This document shows, piece after piece, positions 8,524-17,400 of a stretch of 64,000 bases of DNA. Source of the DNA: Ruminiclostridium sp. (GTDB lineage Bacteria; Bacillota; Clostridia; Oscillospirales; Ruminococcaceae); NCBI GenBank assembly GCA_017624025.1, contig JAGANY010000016.1, positions 49,717-113,716 of the forward strand. Reading direction: 5' to 3'. How positions within the stretch are numbered: position 1 is the stretch's first letter; every line of letters begins with the position of its first letter. The notes under the pieces are model-generated. The model worked only from the letters and a program-made list of their open reading frames with translations. It had not been told where the DNA came from and did not search any database. The translations under genes were made by a program, and so were the position numbers.

Positions 8524-8636
8524 TATCTTTGCGAGGATGAAACGGGGGCTTTGAAGTATTCGCCGTATCCGAGACTGTCGGCATTAACGCTTGAAACAGG
8601 TTTCTGAACAGCTGAGGTTGTTTGTGTTTTTAACAT
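8523..8636 (-). CDS. Possible 37-aa peptide (uncertain)
   Basis: ATG at 8636 to TAA at 8523 reads MLKTQTTSAVQKPVSS followed by VNADSLGYGEYFKAPVSSSQ and R. No strong ribosome site precedes it (a loose AAGAAAAGAAAG lies about 25 bases away) and I recognise no family. It is listed because it would make the repeat-bearing outer stem at 8271-8523 a terminator between convergent genes, as at the other two copies. It may be chance. Confidence 0.25.
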   Translation of the reverse strand: MLKTQTTSAVQKPVSSVNADSLGYGEYFKAPVSSSQR

Positions 8637-8694
8637 ATATAAGCTGTTATGTCAAATATATCCGCTTTCTTTTCTTGTTTATATTGTTAATCTA

Positions 8695-8723
8695 TTGACA
8701 AACAATGTCTTAAATTGTATAAT
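8695..8723 (+). promoter_or_regulatory. Promoter of the secreted Fn3 protein
   Basis: TTGACA (8695-8700), 17-base spacer, TATAAT (8718-8723): full consensus. Confidence 0.8.
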
Positions 8724-8754
8724 ATAATAAAATATATATTTGGGGGGATTCTTT

Positions 8755-9534
8755 ATGAAAAGAATTATTAGTGTATTTCTTAGCGTAATTATGCTGATCT
8801 CCGTTATCAGCATACCTGCTTCGGCAGCAAGTTATTTCGAGCTTTACGATGACGGCGAGCTTTACACAACTGATTCATTCTATGATGATGTTGCTATGTG
8901 CCGTGCAAGTGCAAACAAGGTAGATCTTACCAGTGGTAAGAAGATAACGGACCAGGTTTTTTCAAAAAACCTCAGCGAAGTTCGCAGCGTAAACTTTGCA
9001 GGTTATGAGTTCACACTCAAGAAAAAGGATAAGGTAACCTTTAAGTTCTATGCAAACGAAAAGTTTATTTCTGATTGTGTAGCAATTTATATCTTCAACG
9101 ATGACCACGAATTCTTCTATGAAGGCGGATTTGAAAGAAAATCGAGAAAGTCCCCCAAGACCTTTAAGGATTCCATCACTCTTTCAAAGGGTACATACTA
9201 CTTATTCTTTGCTACAAAGACAAACAAGAATGTTGACTTTGATTTAACTATCTCCGCTCCCAAGCACAAGGAAACAAAGCCTACTTTCTCTGTAAAGGCA
9301 AAGGGCGACGGAAAGGTAAAGATTTCCTGGAAGGAAGTTCCCGGTGCTACAAAGTATAAGGTTTACAAGTATTCAAGCGGTAAGTTCAAGGCTATCAAGA
9401 CCACAACAAAGACATCCTATACAATTAAGAACCTTGTAAAGAACAACAAGTATTCTTACGTTGTTACAGCCTATGTAAACGGAAAATGGACATCGACATC
9501 CGTTGATGATATTAAGAGCGTTACAGTAAAATAA
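8755..9534 (+). CDS. Secreted protein with C-terminal fibronectin type III domain
   Basis: A 259-aa exported protein. Residues 1-25 are a signal peptide (MKRIISVFLSVIMLIS, cleavage likely after PASA). The middle ~140 residues look like a beta-rich pre-peptidase-type domain (VTFKFYANEK, KGTYYLFFATKTNKNVDFDLTI), by inference. The last ~85 residues are an Fn3 module with WKEVPGATKYKVYKYSSGKF and YSYVVTAYVNGKW, closely like the modules of the giant protein at the right end of the window. ATG 8755 follows TGGGGGGATTCTTT; an in-frame TTG at 8740 lies at the edge of the ribosome site itself. A terminator follows, so it is monocistronic. Confidence 0.8.
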   Translation: MKRIISVFLSVIMLISVISIPASAASYFELYDDGELYTTDSFYDDVAMCRASANKVDLTSGKKITDQVFSKNLSEVRSVNFAGYEFTLKKKDKVTFKFYANEKFISDCVAIYIFNDDHEFFYEGGFERKSRKSPKTFKDSITLSKGTYYLFFATKTNKNVDFDLTISAPKHKETKPTFSVKAKGDGKVKISWKEVPGATKYKVYKYSSGKFKAIKTTTKTSYTIKNLVKNNKYSYVVTAYVNGKWTSTSVDDIKSVTVK

Positions 9535-9541
9535 AATACAT

Positions 9542-9573
9542 AAAAAGAAGCAGATGATTTCTGCTTCTTTTTT
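9542..9573 (+). terminator. Terminator after secreted Fn3 protein
   Basis: Stem AGAAGCAGA / TCTGCTTCT with a five-base loop, A-run before and T-run after. Confidence 0.85.
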
Positions 9574-9608
9574 GTTATATTTTATACTGTTTTATATGTC
9601 GTTTTATG

Positions 9609-9637
9609 TTGACAAAACGGGCTCATTATGGTAAAAT
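9609..9637 (+). promoter_or_regulatory. Promoter of purL
   Basis: TTGACA (9609-9614), 17-base spacer, TAAAAT (9632-9637). The ~70-base leader has a small GCGG-AAAA-CCGC hairpin but no purine riboswitch core. Confidence 0.75.
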
Positions 9638-9710
9638 TAATGTGATATTTTGTGCGGAAAACCGCTGAAAAATAATATTTCTTGTTGTAGAACGAGAGAA
9701 AGGACTGTTT

Positions 9711-12700
9711 ATGTCAGTTTATCGTATTTATGTTGAAAAGAAGCCGCAGTATGCGGTAGAGGGCGAGGCTGCTTTATCTGACCTCAGAACCTCTCTTCGA
9801 ATCGAGGGCGTCGAAGGCGTAAGAATTGTAAACCGTTATGACGTTGAAGGTATTTCTGAAGAAAACCTCAACCGTTCAATTCCTACCGTTTTCTCCGAAC
9901 CCCCTGTTGACGATGTATATTATAATCTCCCCGAAATCGGCGAGGGCGAACGTATGTTTGCGGTAGAATTCCTCCCCGGTCAGTTCGACCAGAGAGCTGA
10001 TAGTGCCGCACAGTGTATCCAGATGCTCTGTCAGGGCGACCAGCCTGCTGTAAAGTACGCAAAGATCTATATCTTAAGCGGAAAGATAAGCGATGAAGAA
10101 TTCGCTAAGATAAAGCACTATCTCATCAACGCCGTTGAATCGAGAGAATGCGGCTACGAAGAATATAAGACATTAAAGACCGAATATGACATTCCTACCG
10201 AGGTTGCTGTTTTAGACGGCTTCCTTGACCTTGACGAAAATGGTCTTGCTGAATTTGTAAAGAGCTACGGCCTTGCTATGGATAACGGCGACATCAAGTT
10301 CTGTCAGGATTATTTCAAGACAGAAAACCGTAATCCTACAATTACCGAAATCCGTATGATTGATACATACTGGTCTGACCACTGCCGTCATACTACTTTC
10401 GGTACAATTATCGATAAGGCTGATATCGAAGCAGATTATATCGCTGAAACATATAAGGAATATAAGGTAAACCGCGAAGAACTCGGCAGAGGAAACAAGC
10501 CCGTATGCCTTATGGATATTGCAACCTTAGCCGCTAAGAAGCTTAAGGCTGACGGTCTTATGCCCGACCTCGACGAAAGCGAAGAAATCAATGCCTGCTC
10601 CGTTAAGATTACCGTTGATGTTGACGGTAAGGACGAAGAGTGGCTCCTTATGTTCAAGAACGAAACACATAACCATCCTACAGAAATCGAACCCTTCGGC
10701 GGTGCGGCTACCTGTCTCGGCGGTGCTATCCGTGACCCCCTTTCCGGCCGTGCTTATGTTTACCAGGCTATGCGTGTAACAGGTGCAAGCGATCCGCTTC
10801 TTCCTGTTTCTGAAACAATCGAAGGTAAATTACCCCCCAGAAAGATTACTACTACTGCTGCTGCCGGTTACTCCTCCTACGGTAACCAGATCGGTCTTGC
10901 AACAGGCCACGTAGCAGAGCTTTACCACCCCGGATATATGGCTAAGCGTATGGAAATCGGTGCAGTTATTGCTGCTGCTCCCGCTGACCACGTAAGACGT
11001 GAAAGACCCGCTCCCGGCGACGTTATCGTTCTCCTCGGCGGACGTACAGGCCGTGACGGATGCGGCGGTGCGACAGGTTCTTCCAAGTCCCACAGCGTAG
11101 CTTCACTTGAATCCTGCGGTGCAGAAGTACAGAAGGGTAATGCTCCTATCGAAAGAAAGCTTCAGCGTTTATTCAGAAAGCGTGAAGCTACAACCTTAAT
11201 AAAGAGATGTAATGACTTTGGTGCAGGCGGTGTATCCGTTGCTATCGGCGAGCTTGCTGACGGTCTTACTATCGACCTTAACGCTGTTCCGAAGAAGTAC
11301 GACGGCCTCGACGGTACAGAACTCGCTATCTCCGAATCCCAGGAAAGAATGGCAGTAGTTGTAGATAAGAACGATGTTGAAAAGTTCATTGAGCTTGCAG
11401 GCATCGAAAACCTCGAAGCTACTCCCGTAGCAGTTGTTGAAGCTGAACCCAGACTCAGAATGAACTGGAACGGTAAGACAATCTGTGATATTTCCCGTGA
11501 ATTTTTAAACTCCAACGGTGCTGAAAAGCATACAGAAATCGCTGTTCCTGCTCCTTCTGTTTCCTATAAGACAGAATACAAGAACACAGCTGAAGACTGG
11601 GAAAAGCTCGCAACAGACCTTAACGTATGCTCACAGAGAGCACTCGTTCAGCGTTTCGACTCTACAGTAGGTGCTGCAACAGTTCTTATGCCTTTTGCAG
11701 GTAAGACACAGCAGACTCCTGTACAGGCTATGGCTGCAAAGATTCCTGTTCTTGACGCTAAGACAACAACAGCTTCCCTTATGGGCTGGGGTTATAACCC
11801 TGCTGTTGCAGTACAGTCTCCTTACCACAGTGCTATGCTGGCTGTAATCGAATCTATCGCAAAGATTGTTGCAGCAGGCGGTTCTGCTAAGAAGTGCTGG
11901 CTCACATTCCAGGAATATTTCGAAAGAACACAGGGTACTCCCTCACGTTGGGGCAAGCCCTTCAGTGCACTCCTCGGTGCATATAAGGCACAGCTCGAAC
12001 TCGGCTGCGGTGCTATCGGCGGTAAGGACTCTATGAGCGGTACCTTCGAAGATATCGACGTACCTCCCACACTCGTTTCCTTCGCTGTTTCCACAGCTAA
12101 GGCTGACAAGATTATTTCCGCTGAATTCAAGTGTCCTTTCAGCAAGATTTATATCATCAAGCCTAAGTACGATGAAAATATGCTCCCCGATTTTGACAGC
12201 GTAAAGGACGTATTTGCAAAGGTAGAAAAGGCAATTGCTGACGGAAAGGCTCTTTCTGTATGGTCTTACGCTAACGGCGGTCTTGCTGAAGGTATCTTTA
12301 AGATGTCTCTCGGTAACCGTATCGGTGCAAAGCTCAACAAGCTTTCCGACGATGAACTCTTCTCTCTCTGCTACGGTGCATTCATCATCGAAGCAAACGA
12401 AGAAATCGAAGGTGCAGAGCTTATCGGTGAAACAATCGAAGAATACAAGATCTACAGCGGTGACGTTGTTATTGATATGGAAGCCCTCGAAAAGAAGTGG
12501 GACAGCGTTCTCGAACCTATCTTCAAGGACAGCGTAAAGGCTATGCCTGCTCCCGAAAAGATAAGCTATAAGGAAGGCTGTAAGATTTCCTGTGCACCCG
12601 CTAACAAGATTGCAAAGCCCCGTGTACTTATTCCTGCATTCCCCGGTACAAACGGTGAATACGATATGGCTGATGCGTTCAACCGTTACGGCGGTATCTC

Positions 12701-13412
12701 TACACAGTTCGTAATCCGTAACCTTGATGCAAAGGCTATGGAAGAATCTGTTGACGCATTCGCTGAGCTTATCAAGCAGAGCCAGATTATTGCTGTTCCC
12801 GGCGGTTTCAGTGGCGGTGACGAACCCGAAGGCTCCGGTAAGTTCATTAACGCTTTCTTCCGCAACCCGAAGGTTAAGGAAGCAGTTCACGAAATGCTCT
12901 ATAAGAGAGACGGTCTTATGCTCGGTATCTGTAACGGTTTCCAGGCTCTTATCAAGCTCGGTCTCGTACCCTTCGGCGAAATCGTTCCGCTTACAGAAGA
13001 AAGTCCTACTCTTACATTCAACACAATCGGCAGACACCAGTCCCAGCTTGTCAACACAAGAATCTGTACAGACAAGACTCCCTGGCTTATGCACTGCAAG
13101 GTTGATGAAATCTATACTATCCCGATTTCTCATGGTGAAGGCCGTTTCGTAGCAAGCGACGAGGTTATCCGTAAGCTTATCGAAAACGGACAGGTTGCTA
13201 CACAGTATGTTGACCTTAACGGCAATCCTACAATGGATTTACGTTACAACCCCAACAGCTCTATGTACGCTATCGAAGGTATTATCTCTCCCGACGGCCG
13301 TGTATTCGGTAAGATGGGTCACAGCGAGCGTATCTCTGATAACTGCTGTGTAAATGTTGACGGTAAGAAGGAACAGCCTATGTTCAAGGGCGGTATCGAC
13401 TACTTCAGCTAA
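9711..13412 (+). CDS. purL: Phosphoribosylformylglycinamidine synthase, single chain
   Basis: Fourth step of de novo purine synthesis: FGAR, glutamine and ATP give FGAM. At 1233 aa it fuses the N-terminal PurS-like part, two ATP-grasp-like synthetase halves and a C-terminal glutaminase, whereas bacilli use separate PurS, PurL and PurQ. Landmarks: DTYWSDHCRHTTF near residue 220, FKNETHNHPTEIEPFGGAAT near 317, then the glutaminase oxyanion loop PGGFSGGDEPEG near 1030, the nucleophile Cys in GICNGFQ near 1071 and the His-Glu pair in SHGEGRF near 1140. It resembles the clostridial class (TIGR01857 type). It stands alone with its own promoter and terminator, without other pur genes. Confidence 0.96.
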   Translation: MSVYRIYVEKKPQYAVEGEAALSDLRTSLRIEGVEGVRIVNRYDVEGISEENLNRSIPTVFSEPPVDDVYYNLPEIGEGERMFAVEFLPGQFDQRADSAAQCIQMLCQGDQPAVKYAKIYILSGKISDEEFAKIKHYLINAVESRECGYEEYKTLKTEYDIPTEVAVLDGFLDLDENGLAEFVKSYGLAMDNGDIKFCQDYFKTENRNPTITEIRMIDTYWSDHCRHTTFGTIIDKADIEADYIAETYKEYKVNREELGRGNKPVCLMDIATLAAKKLKADGLMPDLDESEEINACSVKITVDVDGKDEEWLLMFKNETHNHPTEIEPFGGAATCLGGAIRDPLSGRAYVYQAMRVTGASDPLLPVSETIEGKLPPRKITTTAAAGYSSYGNQIGLATGHVAELYHPGYMAKRMEIGAVIAAAPADHVRRERPAPGDVIVLLGGRTGRDGCGGATGSSKSHSVASLESCGAEVQKGNAPIERKLQRLFRKREATTLIKRCNDFGAGGVSVAIGELADGLTIDLNAVPKKYDGLDGTELAISESQERMAVVVDKNDVEKFIELAGIENLEATPVAVVEAEPRLRMNWNGKTICDISREFLNSNGAEKHTEIAVPAPSVSYKTEYKNTAEDWEKLATDLNVCSQRALVQRFDSTVGAATVLMPFAGKTQQTPVQAMAAKIPVLDAKTTTASLMGWGYNPAVAVQSPYHSAMLAVIESIAKIVAAGGSAKKCWLTFQEYFERTQGTPSRWGKPFSALLGAYKAQLELGCGAIGGKDSMSGTFEDIDVPPTLVSFAVSTAKADKIISAEFKCPFSKIYIIKPKYDENMLPDFDSVKDVFAKVEKAIADGKALSVWSYANGGLAEGIFKMSLGNRIGAKLNKLSDDELFSLCYGAFIIEANEEIEGAELIGETIEEYKIYSGDVVIDMEALEKKWDSVLEPIFKDSVKAMPAPEKISYKEGCKISCAPANKIAKPRVLIPAFPGTNGEYDMADAFNRYGGISTQFVIRNLDAKAMEESVDAFAELIKQSQIIAVPGGFSGGDEPEGSGKFINAFFRNPKVKEAVHEMLYKRDGLMLGICNGFQALIKLGLVPFGEIVPLTEESPTLTFNTIGRHQSQLVNTRICTDKTPWLMHCKVDEIYTIPISHGEGRFVASDEVIRKLIENGQVATQYVDLNGNPTMDLRYNPNSSMYAIEGIISPDGRVFGKMGHSERISDNCCVNVDGKKEQPMFKGGIDYFS

Positions 13413-13422
13413 TAAAAAAACT

Positions 13423-13455
13423 AAAACCTGCATTGGCTATGCCTTTGCAGGTTTT
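13423..13455 (+). terminator. Terminator after purL
   Basis: Stem AAAACCTGCA (13423-13432) / TGCAGGTTTT (13446-13455). The ribosome site of the next gene follows at once, so some read-through is plausible. Confidence 0.75.
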
Positions 13456-13472
13456 AAAAATAGGAGTACAGT

Positions 13473-14336
13473 ATGAAATTCGCAAAACGTTATTTCAGCA
13501 AGGCAATAAAGAGTATGAAGGTTGAAAGCTGGGGCTTTGTTATAAAATTTATGGCAATTGTTGCCTTTGTGCTCGGTATTCCGTGTATGTTTATCGGAGG
13601 CTTCAAGCTTACTGACCTGCTTATACCGGTAATTGCTTCTGCTAGTGCAGCGTTGGTTGTAATACTGCTTCCGTATGTGGTTACGATTATTTATAATCTT
13701 CGTTATTATAGATTTTACTCTCTTTTTAACCGTAAAGGGTATTCTCCCGAGCTTCTCGATAAGGTTAAAAATATGAAGGAAAAATATATCCACAATAAAG
13801 CATTTTATAAGCTTGAGCTTGCGAATATTTATCGTAATGTCGGAGAGTTCGACGAAACGATGAAGCTTTTTGCGGAGCTTGATTCCGAGGACTTGGGTGA
13901 CAGAAGAGTGTTATACATCTATTACTATCTTCTTCTCGCTCTCCAGATGGAGAATACTGAGCTTTTTGATATGCTGATTCACGAAAACAGGGATTTACTT
14001 AAGACTGATACTGAAAATGAAAAGAAAAGCATTAACGGTGCGGTTTCTCATCTTTGTATCCGTGCGGAGTGCATAAAAGGGAATTATGAAAAGGCTCTAG
14101 AAATGTGTAAGTACCAGTATGAAAATAACATCTGGACAGGGGTATGTTTAAATATCCTCTTTACCTATGTGCTTACTATGAACGGAAAAACAGAGTATGC
14201 GTCTGAGATTTATGAAGTGGCAAAAAAATCTATAGAGGAAACGAAATGTGAATATGATTTCGAGAAGCCTGTTTTTTTGAAGAAGCTTGAAAAGGCATTG
14301 AACGGCGAATTGACATTACCATATACACAGATTTAA
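13473..14336 (+). CDS. Membrane-anchored protein with helical repeat domain, unknown
   Basis: A 287-aa protein I do not recognise. Two hydrophobic segments lie near residues 22-45 (FVIKFMAIVAFVLGIPCMF) and 50-77, followed by a ~200-residue soluble helical region with a TPR-like rhythm (FYKLELANIYRNVGEFDETM and ALEMCKYQYENNIWTGVCLN). TPR-type scaffolding is inference. GGAG precedes the ATG by 7 bases. The next gene starts 20 bases downstream, so the two are likely co-transcribed. Confidence 0.7.
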   Translation: MKFAKRYFSKAIKSMKVESWGFVIKFMAIVAFVLGIPCMFIGGFKLTDLLIPVIASASAALVVILLPYVVTIIYNLRYYRFYSLFNRKGYSPELLDKVKNMKEKYIHNKAFYKLELANIYRNVGEFDETMKLFAELDSEDLGDRRVLYIYYYLLLALQMENTELFDMLIHENRDLLKTDTENEKKSINGAVSHLCIRAECIKGNYEKALEMCKYQYENNIWTGVCLNILFTYVLTMNGKTEYASEIYEVAKKSIEETKCEYDFEKPVFLKKLEKALNGELTLPYTQI

Positions 14337-14356
14337 TATAGTAAGGAGAAAAAATT

Positions 14357-14785
14357 ATGACGGCAGAAGAAATAGCAGAGAAAATTTTTTGTGTTTTCGT
14401 AATACTTACAGGTGTATTTTTCATAGGTCTTGCAATATACAATATCGTAAGAGACGGAAATAAAAAGAACTGGAAAAAGACTACAGCAAAGGTTATCGGA
14501 AGACATCACTATTCAACTCCTAATCCCCCTTCTAAGACGAGAGCCAGACCTGCCTATAGGGAAGGCTATGAAAAAGAGATAACTTATACTGTAAACGGAA
14601 AGAGCTATAATAAGTACGTGGATGACAAGTATGACGGAAGCTTTGAAATTTACTATAACGTAAAAAAACCGGATTATTTCAGAATTGCAGATGAGTTCGT
14701 TCCCGGTAAAAACAGCAAAGCCTCTTTATTCGTTGCGGTTTTCGGCACCATCGGCTTAATATTGATATTCGTCGTAGCTGACTAA
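14357..14785 (+). CDS. DUF3592-like membrane protein
   Basis: A 142-aa protein with two membrane helices, near residues 10-30 (FCVFVILTGVFFIGLAIYNI) and the C-terminal 20 residues (SLFVAVFGTIGLILIFVV), enclosing a beta-rich loop. The loop pattern WKKTTAKVIGR, ITYTVNGKSYNKYV and IYYNVKKPDYFRI resembles DUF3592, whose function is unknown. AAGGAGAAAAAATT precedes the ATG. It follows the TPR-like gene in a probable two-gene unit ending at the three-hairpin repeat. Confidence 0.7.
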   Translation: MTAEEIAEKIFCVFVILTGVFFIGLAIYNIVRDGNKKNWKKTTAKVIGRHHYSTPNPPSKTRARPAYREGYEKEITYTVNGKSYNKYVDDKYDGSFEIYYNVKKPDYFRIADEFVPGKNSKASLFVAVFGTIGLILIFVVAD

Positions 14786-14793
14786 GAGCAATC

Positions 14794-15060
14794 AAAAAGG
14801 CAGTCAGTTTGCTGTCCTTATATAGAAATATTCACAGGTGTTATTGAGGGAAACCCTTTTGAAAAAGGGCTTTCCCTCATACTCCCTTCCGAAAACTTTC
14901 AGTTTAAATTTAAGACCCACAGGGTAAATACCCTGTGGGTCTTAAATTTATATTAAAAGTCTTTGGAAGAGGGTTCGGGAGAAAGCCTTTCTTCAGAAAG
15001 GTTTCTCCCGATAATACTTATAAATACTTCTAAAAAGACAGCAGACTGACTGCCTTTTTT
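14794..15060. repeat. Three-hairpin repeat, copy 2, inside a split terminator
   Basis: Core about 14839-15022 with three hairpins: GAGGGAAACCC-TTTTGAA-AAGGG(C)TTTCCCTC, a central stem AAGACCCACAGGGTA/TACCCTGTGGGTCTT, and GGGAGAAAGCCTTTC/GAAAGGTTTCTCCC. It is flanked by AAAAAGGCAGTCAGTTTGCT (from 14794) and AGCAGACTGACTGCCTTTTT (to about 15059), which pair with one mismatch and end in a T-run on both strands. These outer arms look like a bidirectional terminator whose loop holds the repeat, between convergent genes. Confidence 0.85.
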
Positions 15061-15065
15061 ATTGA

Positions 15066-15431
15066 TTAAATGCCGAAGAGCTTTATGAACTTTTGTTCAT
15101 TGTAAGCCTCTTTTAACAGGTTTTTAAGCTCCCATATTTCTGAAATCCCTTCTGGAGTATCAGGGGATAGCTCCGAGGGGGCTGTCCTTAAGATTTCCGC
15201 AAATTCCTTACAGGTCTCGGGCGGAATAAGGTTGATGCCTGTCCATTCTATAGTATCGCTCTCAATATCGAGAGTATGAAGATAAAGCCTTCCTTTTAAA
15301 AGATGAATATAAGGTTCAAAATAATCGTCTGTGACAGAAACAAGTCTTCTGAAGCTTTCGGGGTCATATTCATCATAACGAACGCCTTTTTCTGGTGCAG
15401 TATCCATAATGCCGAATTCGTATCTTGACAT
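15066..15431 (-). CDS. Hypothetical protein, 121 aa
   Basis: I do not recognise this acidic, probably cytosolic protein. It has no signal peptide or membrane helix; visible features are FGIMDTAPEKGVRYDEYDPE near the N-terminus, a helix-rich centre, and SPDTPEGISEIWELKNLLKE near the C-terminus. GAGGGA precedes the ATG by 7 bases and a full-consensus promoter lies upstream, so the gene should be expressed. It is alone on its strand, converging on the membrane-protein pair across repeat copy 2. Confidence 0.7.
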   Translation of the reverse strand: MSRYEFGIMDTAPEKGVRYDEYDPESFRRLVSVTDDYFEPYIHLLKGRLYLHTLDIESDTIEWTGINLIPPETCKEFAEILRTAPSELSPDTPEGISEIWELKNLLKEAYNEQKFIKLFGI

Positions 15432-15459
15432 AATTATCCCTCGCTTTCATAGTTTTATG

Positions 15460-15488
15460 ATTATATCATTCTTTTGTGACGGTGTCAA
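15460..15488 (-). promoter_or_regulatory. Promoter of the 121-aa hypothetical gene
   Basis: Minus strand TTGACA (15488-15483), 17-base spacer, TATAAT (15465-15460): full consensus. Confidence 0.8.
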
Positions 15489-15527
15489 TTTAATTATGAT
15501 AATTTGTTAAAAATCGGTAAAAAACTA

Positions 15528-15556
15528 TTGATTTTTGAATATTGTTTTGTTATAAT
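15528..15556 (+). promoter_or_regulatory. Promoter of fucI
   Basis: TTGATT (15528-15533), 17-base spacer, TATAAT (15551-15556). Confidence 0.7.
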
Positions 15557-15622
15557 AATATATGGATTTATGTAATCGTTTTTATATGATTGCAGAATAA
15601 AGATATGAAAGGAAATTTGAAT

Positions 15623-17398
15623 ATGTTAGCAAAAATTGGTATCAGACCCGTAATTGACGGCAGACAGTTCGGCATAAGAGAGAGCCTCGAGGTTCAGACT
15701 ATGGAGCTTGCTAAAATTGCGGCAGAATTTATTACAAAGAATGTACGCCACGCAAGCGGAGAGCCTGTAGAATGTGTTATTGCAGACAGCACAATAGGTG
15801 GTATTGCTGAAAGTGCAGCCTGCCGTGAGAAATTCTCAAAGGAAAACGTTGTTGCAACTCTTACTGTTTCTCCCTGCTGGTGTTATGTAACACAGGTTAT
15901 CGACGAAGACCCGAATACAATCAAGGCTGTATGGGGCTTTAACGGTACAGAACGCCCCGGTGCTGTTTTCCTTGCAGCAGCTATGTCTGCTTACGCACAG
16001 AACGGAATGCCTTGCTTCTCTATCTACGGCCACGATGTAAAGGATATCGGCGATAAGGAAATTCCCGAAGACGTTGCTGAAAAGATTTTACGTTTCGCTA
16101 AGTGTGCAACAGCTATCGGCGATATAAGAGCAAAGAGCTATGTAAATATCGGTGCGGTTTCTATGGGTATTGCCGGTTCATACTGCAACGAAGACTTCTT
16201 CCGTTCATATCTCGGTATGCACGTTGAATGGGTAGATATGTCCGAAATTATCCGCCGTGAAAAGCTTGGTATTTATGACGAGGAAGAGTATGAAAAGGCT
16301 CTTGCCTGGATAAAGGAAAACTGTAAGGAAGGTATGGATGTTAACCCCACACCCGGTATGTTCTATCAGAGAACACACCTTACTGACGAAGAAAAGGAAG
16401 AAAACTGGAAGTTTATCGCTAAGATGACCTGTATCTTTATGGATATTATGCACGGTAACGATAAGCTCGAGGCTAAGGGCTGGCTCGAGGAGGCTAAGGG
16501 CAAGAACGCTATCTTAGGCGGTTTCCAGGGACAGAGAAACTGGACAGACTTTATGCCTAATGCAGATTTCAGCGAAGCTATCCTTAACTCTACATTCGAC
16601 TGGAACGGAAAGCGTGAGCCTATTCCTTTCGCAACCGAAAATGACGGCCTTAACGGCGTAACATTACTTTTACTCCACCAGCTTACAAATAAAGCGGCAA
16701 TTTTTGCTGACGTAAGAACCTACTGGTCTCCTGCAGCAGTGGAAAGAGTTACCGGCTGGAAGCCCGAAGGCGTTGCAGAAAACGGCTTTATTCATATGAT
16801 AAACAGCGGTGCTGCTGCTCTCGACGGTACAGGTGCGGTTAAGGACGAAGACGGCGAAAGAGTTATGAAGGAATGGTGGGATATGACCGATTCCGACATA
16901 AAGGCTTGCCTCAATGATACAAAGTGGTGCTGTGCAAACCTCGGATATTTCAGAGGCGGCGGATTCTCCTCAAGCTTCTCCACAAAGGGTATTATGCCTT
17001 GCACTTTCGCAAGAGTAAACTACGTAAAGAACTTAGGCCCCACAATCCAGATTGTTGAAGGCTATACAGTAGAGCTTCCCGAAGACGTTAACAAGAAGCT
17101 TCTCGACAGAACCGATCCTACCTGGCCTTCTACCTGGTTCGCTCCTATCTGTAACAACGAAGCCTGCAAGGATGTTTACACAGTAATGGCTAACTGGGGT
17201 GCAAACCACGGTGCGTTCGTTTACGGTCACGTTGGCGATGACCTTATCACATTAGCGTCTATGCTCCGTATCCCTGTATCGCTGCATAACGTTGCAGAGG
17301 GCAGAATCTTCCGTCCTCACGCTTGGACAGCATTCGGTACACAGGACATAGAAGGTGCCGACTACAGAGCTTGTGCAGCTTACGGAAGTCTTTATTAA
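15623..17398 (+). CDS. fucI: L-fucose isomerase
   Basis: Converts L-fucose to L-fuculose (and related aldoses) using Mn2+. From ATG 15623 the product is 591 aa, the same length as E. coli FucI; AAAGGA at 15608-15613 supports this start over an in-frame TTG at 15590. Landmarks: IGIRPVIDGRQFGIRESLE at the N-terminus, TVSPCWCYVTQVID, FNGTERPGAVFLAAAMSAY, MHVEWVDMSEIIRR, ATENDGLNGVTLLLLHQL with the metal-binding Asp, and GHVGDDLITLASMLRIP. It stands alone: no fucK, fucA or fucose transporter is in the window, so the rest of the pathway must lie elsewhere. Confidence 0.93.
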   Translation: MLAKIGIRPVIDGRQFGIRESLEVQTMELAKIAAEFITKNVRHASGEPVECVIADSTIGGIAESAACREKFSKENVVATLTVSPCWCYVTQVIDEDPNTIKAVWGFNGTERPGAVFLAAAMSAYAQNGMPCFSIYGHDVKDIGDKEIPEDVAEKILRFAKCATAIGDIRAKSYVNIGAVSMGIAGSYCNEDFFRSYLGMHVEWVDMSEIIRREKLGIYDEEEYEKALAWIKENCKEGMDVNPTPGMFYQRTHLTDEEKEENWKFIAKMTCIFMDIMHGNDKLEAKGWLEEAKGKNAILGGFQGQRNWTDFMPNADFSEAILNSTFDWNGKREPIPFATENDGLNGVTLLLLHQLTNKAAIFADVRTYWSPAAVERVTGWKPEGVAENGFIHMINSGAAALDGTGAVKDEDGERVMKEWWDMTDSDIKACLNDTKWCCANLGYFRGGGFSSSFSTKGIMPCTFARVNYVKNLGPTIQIVEGYTVELPEDVNKKLLDRTDPTWPSTWFAPICNNEACKDVYTVMANWGANHGAFVYGHVGDDLITLASMLRIPVSLHNVAEGRIFRPHAWTAFGTQDIEGADYRACAAYGSLY

Positions 17399-17400
17399 AA

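Noticed and set aside
8404-8607. 67-codon plus-strand frame beginning in repeat copy 1
   Set aside because: The GLEFKLKVFGRE-type peptide is the translation of the repeat arm and recurs in the frame at 17252-17626; no ribosome site and no selection for coding.
9638-9710. Purine riboswitch ahead of purL
   Set aside because: The leader is too short and lacks the paired loops and conserved core; only a small GCGG-AAAA-CCGC hairpin is present.
11943-13133. Long minus-strand open frame (396 codons) opposite purL
   Set aside because: Antisense of the purL glutaminase and synthetase domains; no ribosome site or recognisable domain.
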